Assembly (NCBI GenBank): GCA_012032575.1
Contig: JAAUSP010000485.1
Span: forward strand, 1 to 5,898
Length of the DNA stretch: 5,898 bases
Source of the DNA: Anaerolineales bacterium
GTDB taxonomy: Bacteria; Chloroflexota; Anaerolineae; 4572-78; J111
Direction: 5' to 3'
The position numbers and the translations under genes are program-made. The notes under the pieces are model-generated. The model did not search any database and had not been told where the DNA came from. It worked only from the letters and a program-made list of their open reading frames with translations. Shown one piece after another: positions 1 through 5,001 of this stretch (positions are counted from its first letter, which is position 1; each line of letters begins with the position of its first letter).

Positions 1-2
1 GT

Positions 3-407
3 CTGTTTCCATTTTTCTTTATCGGCATGTGGATCGGCGTCTGTTTTCTGCTGGCCTTCATCGGCGGGTGGTCGCGCCTGGCTGAGGCTTATCAAACCCA
101 AACCGAATTTATAGACAAGAAGTGGTATTTTCAGAGCGGACGCTTAGGATTGACCAATTATAATGGAGTTCTCATCTTCGGCGCTAATTATTATGGCTTA
201 TACCTGGCTGTATTCCCGCTTTTTCGGGCGGGGCATCCGCCTTTGTTAATCCCGTGGAGTGATATAAGCACGGCTGAACACCAGGGCTGGATGTTTTCCT
301 ATCTGGATTTCACCTTTGCTAAAGCCCCCTCTCTCAGACTTCGTTTATTGCGCAAGGCAGGAGAGATGATTATGATGACGAAGCGTGATTCGTCTTACGG
401 CATTTGA
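3..407 (+). CDS. Membrane-anchored hypothetical protein, 5'-truncated by window edge
   Basis: The frame is open from base 3 to a TGA at 405-407. The first ATG in it is at 27, but the eight codons before it already encode hydrophobic residues (LFPFFFIG) that complete a transmembrane helix with the next ~15 residues, so the true start is probably left of the window. After the helix comes GGWSRLAEAYQ, then a soluble part with short alternating strands and the segment HPPLLIPWSDIS, where a PLxIPWSDI motif ends the beta part. I have seen this pattern in small hypothetical proteins of Chloroflexota and cyanobacteria that look like a one-helix anchor followed by a small beta domain facing the cytosol; no function is known to me. 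There is no RBS evidence for the ATG at 27. It is confident as a coding region and without function. Confidence 0.75.
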   Translation: MFPFFFIGMWIGVCFLLAFIGGWSRLAEAYQTQTEFIDKKWYFQSGRLGLTNYNGVLIFGANYYGLYLAVFPLFRAGHPPLLIPWSDISTAEHQGWMFSYLDFTFAKAPSLRLRLLRKAGEMIMMTKRDSSYGI

Positions 408-447
408 AAGGCCAAAGGGTCAAGATTTGGGTAAAATAACCGGCAGG

Positions 448-474
448 CTCCGGGTTGGCGTAAACAATCCGGGG
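448..474 (+). terminator. Possible weak intrinsic terminator after the first gene
   Basis: Bases 448-457 can pair with 465-474 (core CCGGGTTG with CAATCCGG, loop GCGTAAA), giving a 10-bp stem with a few G-U pairs. A T-rich stretch (CTTTTGTTTT) starts about 8 nt beyond the stem, farther than ideal. It sits between a stop codon and the next RBS, where a terminator would be expected, but the loose geometry keeps confidence low. Confidence 0.3.
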
Positions 475-500
475 GCAGCCGCTTTTGTTTTAACTTTATG

Positions 501-507
501 AGGAAGG
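501..507 (+). promoter_or_regulatory. Strong ribosome binding site deciding the methyltransferase start at 514
   Basis: AGGAAGG lies 6-7 nt before the ATG at 514. The later ATG at 554 has only an A-rich stretch upstream and no Shine-Dalgarno-like sequence. This argues that translation of the methyltransferase begins at 514 and that the first 18 codons belong to it, although they run into a TAA at 568-570 in the sequence as given. Confidence 0.6.
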
Positions 508-513
508 CGGGTC

Positions 514-1616
514 ATGGTTCAAACCATTGAAGCCATCATTGCTGAACTAAAAAATGCCGATAGTCTGTAAAGATATAGCCAGTAATTTTTCGTCATACCT
601 TAAAAGCTGCCAGCTTACCCCTTTGTTCTTGCTTGGTAATGCGTTGTTGGTGCTGCAACAGTTGCCGGATAACTCTATTGATTTCTGTATGACCAGTCCG
701 CCTTATTGGGGGCAGCGGGAGTATAGCAATGGTGGATTAGGTTTGGAAGAAAATTATGAGGAGTATGTGGCTAAACTGGCCGCAATTTTGCTCAGGTCAA
801 AAGAGTCCTTAAACCCGCAGGGTCATTCTGGCTGAATATGGGAGACACTTATCTGGATAAGCAACTGCTTGGAATTCCCTGGCGAATTGCTTTAACCCTA
901 ACCGATCAGCAAGGCTGGGTGCTCCGCAATGAGGTAATTTGGAACAAAATTAAGGGGGGCCTGATAATACAACCGACCGTTTACGAACCGTCCATGAACA
1001 AATTTTTCACTTTGTTAAGACTCATAAAGGATATTACTACAATGCCGATGCCATCCGCGCCAATCCTAAAAAGACGAAGATTGTTAATGGCGCTATTGTT
1101 TCGGCAACGGGAGTTAGTGGCGTTAGATACAAACGCCAGATTGAGTTATCAACCCAGTTGACCCATGAAGAAAAACAGGCTGCTTATAAAGCGTTAGATG
1201 ACATGCTGGCAAGTTTAAGCCGCCAGGAAATATCTGATTTCCGCATGATTATTCGTGGTCAACAACGAACCACCCATTCAGACTCAGCCCATGTTTCTGG
1301 ACGGGCGCGAGAATTACAAGAAAAAGGCTTTTATTTTCTAAAATATCATCCGAAGGGTAGTAAACCCAGTAATGTTTGGGATATTCTGCCCGAAGATACC
1401 CAAAAACGCCCTCATCACTTTGCCCCCTATCCCGAAGATTTATGCAAAATACCTATTCTGGCCACCTGTCCCCCTGATGGCATAGTGCTCGACCCATTCT
1501 GTGGAACTGGAACTACGACACTGGTGGCGAGAAAACTTGAACGGAAGTCTATTGGCATTGATGTCTCTGAAGAATATCTGCAAATTGCTGAAGAGAGGTG
1601 CCGGTTTCTTTTATGA
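514..1616 (+). pseudogene. Type II DNA methyltransferase (TSPPYWG type, probably N4-cytosine), frameshifted
   Basis: Transfers a methyl group from SAM to an exocyclic amino group of DNA, protecting sites of the nuclease encoded next. As written it is split into frames 514-570, 554-835, 838 to ~956 and ~957-1616. Allowing an extra base at about 568, one base missing in the T run 786-789 and one in the G run 954-959 gives a continuous 367-residue protein, with joins SLKDIASNF, AAIFAQVKRVLKP and KIKGGPDNTTDRL. Motif IV (TSPPYWG, residues 60-66) precedes motif I (DPFCGTGTT, 327-335), the permuted beta-class order. GIDVSEEYL follows as the acidic SAM-ribose segment. The middle (about 150-300) is the target-recognition region. 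TSPPY is typical of N4-cytosine enzymes, but N6-adenine cannot be excluded. The stop overlaps the nuclease start (ATGA, 1613-1616). Whether the indels are real or sequencing errors is open. Confidence 0.88.
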
Positions 1617-2516
1617 GCAAAGTTATTGAACTTTTTGGCAGCTCAACAAAAGCAGACAAGCAACCTGATTGGCACAAGCTCGTAACCCAACAACCATGCC
1701 CTTATCTTAACCATACTTGCATAAAGGTGCGGAAGAGTTCGCCGGAAATTTCAATTGGCACTTGTTCCGTGCTGTATGGCCGAGACAAGAGTCCCGTTAT
1801 CATTTGCCCATATCGCCTGCTCGAAAGGCGTCAGGTTTTTATGGACTGCCTTCATCTCTTAACGCTTCACGAGCCTGGTAATGAGCTGCATGTTGTTTCA
1901 GAAATTACGCTTCCCGGCGGAAATGTTGACTACTTTCTTGTCTCTGTTAGAAATGCAAAGGTCAAAGATTTTGTTGGAATTGAACTTCAGACGCTAGATA
2001 CAACGGGCACTGTTTGGCCGGAGCGCCAAAGATTTTTGCAAGAACAAGGATTTGAAGTTGATGCCGCTCAGGCCGGCTCTAAAAAGACGTTTGGTATGAA
2101 TTGGAAAATGACAGCCAAGACTATTCTTGTGCAGTTGCACCATAAAAATTCAAACCTTTGAGAGTATCAACAACCATTTAGTCCTGGTGATTCAAGATAG
2201 TTTTCTGGGTTATATGAGAAAACAATTTCAATTTGAGCATTTAAATAATGCTCGTGCCGGTGATCCTATGCATATTCACTCGTATGCTTTGACCCAAACT
2301 AATGATAGGTCTTTTCGTTTGGGCCTTGATTCGCGTTTTAGCACTGATACCGCAGGAGTCGCCAAGTTTTTAGGACTACAAGCCGATCCCAATATTGAGT
2401 TACAACTAATTATTGAGCAATTAGAGGCAAAAATGTCCTCGGATACTTTATTTATCATTGAAAGCGATGTGTCTTCCTCGTTCCCACGCTCTGCGTGGGA
2501 ATGCATACCCCGTTAG
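1613..2516 (+). pseudogene. NotI/EagI-family Type II restriction endonuclease, frameshifted
   Basis: Cleaves unmethylated DNA at a GC-rich palindrome in the characterised members of this family (NotI, EagI); the target here is unknown. ATG 1613 overlaps the methyltransferase stop, so it is preferred over the in-frame GTG at 1598. The protein shows four cysteines (C29, C36, C51, C65), matching the family's Cys4 metal-binding fold, and a PD-(D/E)XK-like core with D106 (in NVDYFLV) and E124-x-Q126 (in GIELQTLDTTGT). Then comes the conserved MNWKMTAKTILVQLHHK block (162-178). The frame stops at 2161, but removing one A from the run 2144-2148 joins HHK to IQTFESINNHLVLVIQD and continues to TAG at 2514-2516, giving 300 residues, close to my recollection of EagI's length (about 301). 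The last ~13 residues (SSFPRSAWECIPR) come from a REP palindrome, so the native C-terminus may be lost. Confidence 0.85.
2478..2510. repeat. REP-type palindrome, left end of RAYT relic
   Basis: TTCCCACGC (2481-2489) and GCGTGGGAA (2493-2501) form a perfect 9-bp stem with a TCT loop, followed by TGCATACCCCG. This CGTTCCCACGC...GCGTGGGAATG type is a widespread bacterial REP sequence tied to RAYT transposases. It overlaps the 3' end of the NotI-family gene and encodes its last residues. Its right-hand partner is at 2680-2705. Confidence 0.85.
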
Positions 2517-2524
2517 GACAAACA

Positions 2525-2669
2525 ATGGGCAGAAGTCGCTACAAATTTACTGAGGTATCAAAATCCGGTGGAGCGGGGTTATGGGGATAAGCCTGAGCAT
2601 TGGCGGTATTCAAGCGCCCGGAATTATGTGGGGCTCGAGGGATTGATCGAGGTTTGTAGGGCGTGGTAA
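2525..2669 (+). pseudogene. Internally deleted REP-associated tyrosine transposase (RAYT) relic
   Basis: RAYTs are single-domain Y1 (HUH) transposases of the IS200/TnpA superfamily that act on REP palindromes. From ATG 2525 the first residues read MGRSRYKFTE, the usual RAYT amino terminus. One base later, in another frame (2556-2669), the sequence reads YQNPVERGYGDKPEHWRYSS followed by ARNYVGLEG and a final IEVCRAW stop, the usual RAYT carboxy terminus. The join is at 2554-2556. The whole catalytic middle, including the HUH motif and the tyrosine, is absent: about 48 codons remain of what I expect to be some 150 or more. The relic is flanked by REP palindromes at 2478-2510 and 2680-2705, so it looks like a non-autonomous, MITE-like derivative made by internal deletion. 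It cannot encode a working transposase. Confidence 0.8.
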
Positions 2670-2679
2670 AACAGGTAGG

Positions 2680-2705
2680 CATTCCCACGCTGGAGCGTGG
2701 GAATG
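2680..2705. repeat. REP-type palindrome, right end of RAYT relic
   Basis: CATTCCCACGCT (2680-2691) and AGCGTGGGAATG (2694-2705) are perfect 12-bp inverted arms around a GG centre. The core matches the left REP at 2478-2510, with a different loop. It may also act as a transcription-attenuating hairpin between the nuclease and the gene starting at 2740, but it has no T-tract. Confidence 0.85.
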
Positions 2706-2739
2706 AGAAAACGAGAAATTCGGCAAAAGGGCAACGGGT

Positions 2740-3597
2740 ATGAACGACGCTGACCATCTTAAACGACTTATCTCTATCTACCGGCAAGGGTTACAGATTC
2801 GACAGGAGCAGCTTGCCCGGGCCGGCAGTACGCCTGATCCGTCCATTATCCTGGATATCGAGCGGCTGGAAACGACGATTACCGAGCTGCAACAAGAGCT
2901 GAAAGCAGTGCCCGGCTCTGATGACGTTGCTCCGGATAAAACCTGGAGCCGGGGCTATCGCTATCTGAAAGCGGAGTACAGCTACCGGTTTAGCCCCGAC
3001 GACATTCGGCGGCAGGAATTCCGGTCTAAAGTGCAGTTGGAGGCCCTAAGAGACGGGGTTGACATTATCAAGGATCGCTACAGTTGGACCGGCGGCGGAG
3101 AGCAGTCTGCCCCGGTCACCCGCCATCATCGCTACGTGGTTTTCCACCCCTCCGTAGAAATGAATGGTAGCCAGTACTATTACACCCATCTCGGAGGCGA
3201 AATGGTCAGGGGGCAAAAGAAAGAGGTTTCCCATTACATTGATTTGTTCGATCAGCAGAGGAGCTTCAACTCCTTCTTCAATAGAAGCGTCGCTATAGAA
3301 ACGTTATCGCTGACCCTGAAAGTGATAATCCCGGAAAAATACGCCGACACTCTCAGAGAGATCAATTTTCGGACGATAGATTTGGGTGAGGATCGCACGA
3401 TTGCCCTCAAGAGGCTGATTATGACGAGAGCAGCGGCGTTATTGCCTGGACTGAAGATGATCCACAGCCGGGGCGACAGTACGCCATCGAATGGGATTGG
3501 GATTACCAACGCTATATCAAATCAAACGAAAGCCCCGCCTGATCCGGTTATGCTCAGGCGGGGCTTGGGTTACGCTTATCAAAGGCGGCTCCGTTGA
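2740..3597 (+). CDS. Helical-hairpin plus beta-rich hypothetical protein; C-terminus probably frameshifted
   Basis: Residues 1-55 form two predicted amphipathic helices around a short turn (RAGSTPDPS). They resemble the short helical N-termini placed in front of effector or signalling domains in Chloroflexota and cyanobacterial conflict-type proteins; that likeness is from memory. Residues 70-267 look beta-rich with aromatic strand residues (DRYSWTGGG, QYYYTHLGG, LSLTLKVIIP), perhaps a beta-sandwich. I do not recognise the family. As written, the frame runs to TGA 3595-3597 and gives a low-complexity, basic tail. Restoring one C in the run 3404-3406 instead gives IAPQEADYDESSGVIAWTED, then PGRQYAIEWDWDY, and a stop at 3540-3542 (267 residues) inside the hairpin at 3531-3565. 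That continuation fits the domain far better. The RBS is weak (AAAAGGG). The gene starts 35 nt after the right REP. Confidence 0.75.
   Translation: MNDADHLKRLISIYRQGLQIRQEQLARAGSTPDPSIILDIERLETTITELQQELKAVPGSDDVAPDKTWSRGYRYLKAEYSYRFSPDDIRRQEFRSKVQLEALRDGVDIIKDRYSWTGGGEQSAPVTRHHRYVVFHPSVEMNGSQYYYTHLGGEMVRGQKKEVSHYIDLFDQQRSFNSFFNRSVAIETLSLTLKVIIPEKYADTLREINFRTIDLGEDRTIALKRLIMTRAAALLPGLKMIHSRGDSTPSNGIGITNAISNQTKAPPDPVMLRRGLGYAYQRRLR
3531..3565 (+). terminator. Perfect 12-bp hairpin, likely transcription terminator of the upstream gene
   Basis: AGCCCCGCCTGA (3531-3542) and TCAGGCGGGGCT (3554-3565) are perfect inverted arms with an 11-nt loop. The right arm is followed by TGGGTT rather than a T-run, so it may need Rho or act bidirectionally. 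The stop of the repaired upstream reading frame (3540-3542) lies in the left arm, a common arrangement for real gene ends. Confidence 0.65.
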
Positions 3598-3619
3598 GGA
3601 GTTTCCAAAAACTTGATAG
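3575..3619. repeat. Interrupted dyad downstream of terminator
   Basis: TATCAA (3577-3582) pairs with TTGATA (3613-3618), and CTCC (3589-3592) with GGAG (3598-3601) around a GTTGA loop. Together they can form a bulged stem-loop. TTTCCAAAAACTTGATAG resembles short interspersed hairpins I associate with Chloroflexota intergenic DNA; that is recollection only. Confidence 0.3.
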
Positions 3620-4042
3620 TTAATCACCGCTGCCCATAGTTTCTCTCTTTCCTCATCTACATTGGAGAAAACAAGTTGAGACGTTTGATTTTAGCAGATA
3701 AGGCGAAAAACGTCCAAACTCAGTAGATCCAATTTTTGAAGCGGAGCAGGCTCCCACGCCGCTGCTGGTAAATTTGGATCCACTGAAACTGCGCCTTGCA
3801 GGTGGGCAGCTTAGGCAAAAATATTGCGGTGGGGTTGACCCGGTACGGCTAAACTCAGGCATCAGGCACTTCTCAAGCTTTACAAGAGGTGTATTTTGAG
3901 AAACAACTCTCGGTAACTCCTTTATCCGGGCTGAACTTGATAACTATCGAGCACAGAAAAAAGAGTAAACAGGAAAAACTTCTTCAAGGAGTGTTCACGA
4001 GCCTGAGCACGCCACCAACTATGAAATTGTTTTGCCGGCGCT
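3598..4042. other. Gene-poor interval, no convincing coding region
   Basis: About 445 bases hold no gene I can support. A plus-strand frame open from about 3692 to a TGA near 3899, and another from about 3850 to a TGA at 4041-4043, have no good start, no RBS and no family I recognise. The second includes a lysine-rich stretch (EHRKKSKQEKLLQG) faintly like the tail of a specificity subunit, too weak to call. A minus-strand frame at 3653-3862 is rich in S, C and P and looks non-coding. A 14-16 bp imperfect inverted repeat around GGATCC (3722-3737 with 3769-3784) lies inside. The stretch may be degraded coding DNA or an interspersed repeat. Confidence 0.5.
3722..3784. repeat. Imperfect inverted repeat with GATCCAA arms
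   Basis: AGTAGATCCAATTTTT (3722-3737) and TAAATTTGGATCCACT (3769-3784) are inverted copies with few mismatches. Between them AGCAG and CTGCT can extend the structure. The function is unknown; it could be a small hairpin element or the border of an interspersed repeat. Confidence 0.4.
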
Positions 4043-4109
4043 GACCGGAGACCGTTGACCGGCTGCCTTCTATCCTTCGCCGGTCTCCCGTCCCCGGTCC
4101 CCGGTCTAT
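4043..4109. repeat. GACCGG-rich dyad repeat upstream of exporter gene
   Basis: GACCGGAGACCG (4043-4054) and CGGTCTCCCGTC (4081-4092) are inverted arms with one mismatch. Inside them GACCGGC (4057-4063) and GCCGGTC (4079-4085) are perfect inverted arms. CCCCGGT is then repeated in tandem (4093-4106). It lies just before the RBS of the LysE-type gene and could form a large hairpin in its leader RNA. Low-complexity GACCGG/GGTCTCC repeats of this sort are familiar to me from Anaerolineae-like genomes. Confidence 0.55.
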
Positions 4110-4115
4110 TTTCTC

Positions 4116-4120
4116 AGGAG
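4116..4120 (+). promoter_or_regulatory. Ribosome binding site setting the exporter start at 4127
   Basis: AGGAG is 6 nt before the ATG at 4127. The frame is open back to 4055, but those codons are the GACCGG-type repeat, and only the ATG at 4127 gives the normal N-terminus of the LysE/RhtB family. Confidence 0.8.
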
Positions 4121-4126
4121 ACAACT

Positions 4127-4741
4127 ATGATCAATCCAGAATTTCTTCTGACCTCGCTGGTGGTGGTACTTATTCCGGGGACAGGAGCGGTCTATACCAT
4201 TACTACGGGGCTTACCCTCAAATGGCGGGCCAGCCTGGCTGCTGCGGTCGGCTGTACCCTGGGCATAGTGCCCCATATTTTAGCCAGCATATTGGGCTTG
4301 TCGGCCCTGCTCAATATGAGCGCCCAGGTCTTTTCGGTTTTGAAGCTGGCCGGGACTGTCTATTTACTTTACCTGGCCTGGAATATGTGGCGCGAAGCAG
4401 GCAGCTTAGAAATTAGCGCCAAAAACACCGAAACCAGGGCCATCCCCATAGCCCTCAAAGCAATTGCCATCAATTTACTCAATCCTAAATTGACCCTCTT
4501 CTTCTTCGCCTTTTTGCCGCTTTTCATTTCAAAGAATTCATCAGCCCCTACCTGGGAGATGATCATCCTGAGCGCTATTTTTATGGCGATGACCTTTATC
4601 ATCTTTGCCCTTTATGGCATCCTGGCCAGTGGGGTTAGGGTCTATTTGCTAAATTCAACCAAAACGGTCAAACGGATTCATCAAGCCTTTGCGCTGATAT
4701 TGGCTGGCTTTGCCGTTAAGTTAGCCTTGAGTGAAAAATAA
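4127..4741 (+). CDS. LysE/RhtB-family amino-acid (or metabolite) exporter
   Basis: A 204-residue inner-membrane protein of the LysE/RhtB translocator family, which exports amino acids such as threonine, homoserine, leucine or lysine by proton antiport. The substrate cannot be read from sequence. Family signs: IPGTGAVYTITTGL near residues 16-29 (the P-G-x-G signature at the end of TM1), a GCTLGIVPH segment (42-50) in TM2, LKLAGTVYLLYLAWNMWR (72-89), and the conserved INLLNPKLTLFFFAFLPLF block (115-133) opening the second half. I count about six hydrophobic segments, roughly 6-28, 38-60, 66-86, 115-134, 143-170 and 184-201, with a polar loop at 92-105. The length is normal for the family. It appears monocistronic, with an unrelated structured region on each side. 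Reading frame and start are well supported. Confidence 0.9.
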   Translation: MINPEFLLTSLVVVLIPGTGAVYTITTGLTLKWRASLAAAVGCTLGIVPHILASILGLSALLNMSAQVFSVLKLAGTVYLLYLAWNMWREAGSLEISAKNTETRAIPIALKAIAINLLNPKLTLFFFAFLPLFISKNSSAPTWEMIILSAIFMAMTFIIFALYGILASGVRVYLLNSTKTVKRIHQAFALILAGFAVKLALSEK

Positions 4742-4789
4742 GCAAAGGGCCAATATCATTAAGTTCAAATGGTTGCAGCTATTCATCTG

Positions 4790-4861
4790 TAACCCCGGCC
4801 GGCCGGGTTAGCTCGGCCCGCAGTCCTGTGACGGATTCAAATTCGTCACGATCTAACCCGG
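4790..4861 (+). promoter_or_regulatory. Structured intergenic element with two mutually exclusive hairpins
   Basis: Bases 4790-4810 are a near-perfect palindrome (TAACCC...GGGTTA around GGCCGGCC, one bulge). The right arm also belongs to CCGGGTTAG (4803-4811), which matches CTAACCCGG (4853-4861) perfectly and would enclose a third stem, GTGACGGATT (4828-4837) with AATTCGTCAC (4840-4849). The GGGTTA segment can join only one partner at a time, the layout of an attenuator or switch. No T-tract follows. It could equally be a mobile repeat. No known riboswitch or RNA family is recognised. Confidence 0.45.
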
Positions 4862-4865
4862 ACTC

Positions 4866-4961
4866 GTGGGGCGGTTAGTTATTATGGCCGTGTACGCCGT
4901 AGCGATGCTGGTCAGTTATGGGGTTATCGCCTTGGGGTTGATGGTGGCTTTCAATTGTTAA
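4866..4961 (+). CDS. Possible tiny single-helix membrane peptide
   Basis: ATG 4884 to TAA 4959-4961 encodes 25 residues, nearly all hydrophobic (AVYAVAMLVSYGVIALGLMV), enough for one transmembrane helix. An in-frame GTG at 4866 would add MGRLVI, giving a basic residue before the helix, in line with the positive-inside pattern. The RBS is poor. It lies between the structured element and the zinc-ribbon gene. It may be a real small protein, a relic of a larger membrane protein, or chance; the composition is the only support. Confidence 0.25.
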   Translation: MGRLVIMAVYAVAMLVSYGVIALGLMVAFNC

Positions 4962-5001
4962 GTTCCGGGGACGGAGCTGGCTAGAGGAGACGAGAAACCG
5001 T

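Larger units (their letters stand above)
2478..2705. mobile_element. REP-RAYT derived, non-autonomous (MITE-like) element
   Basis: The unit runs from the left REP palindrome through the two fused ends of a RAYT gene to the right REP palindrome, about 228 bp. It sits across the 3' end of the NotI-family nuclease gene and just upstream of the next gene at 2740. I see no convincing target-site duplication, as expected for Y1-type transposition. The outer borders are approximate. Confidence 0.7.

Noticed and set aside
554..835. ATG 554 as the methyltransferase start
   Set aside because: It has no ribosome binding site, and the 18 codons from ATG 514 join smoothly (NADSLKDIASNF) after one extra base near 568. 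The strong AGGAAGG sits before 514.
954..960. Programmed ribosomal frameshift in the methyltransferase
   Set aside because: No downstream structure or typical slippery heptamer context was evident, and a programmed shift would not explain the other breaks in the same gene.
2478..2705. CRISPR array
   Set aside because: There are only two palindromic units, not regularly spaced direct repeats, and the DNA between them encodes RAYT ends.
2276..2787. Minus-strand open frames at 2276-2506 and 2539-2787
   Set aside because: They are antisense to the nuclease C-terminus and the RAYT relic, contain REP-encoded residues, and show no family features.
3046..3509. Minus-strand open frames at 3046-3234 and 3252-3509
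   Set aside because: They lie opposite a well-supported plus-strand gene, lack an RBS and have no recognisable motif.
3850..4043. Tail of a Type I specificity subunit (HsdS)
   Set aside because: A lysine/glutamine-rich stretch is faintly similar, but no conserved HsdS motif, start or partner gene is present.
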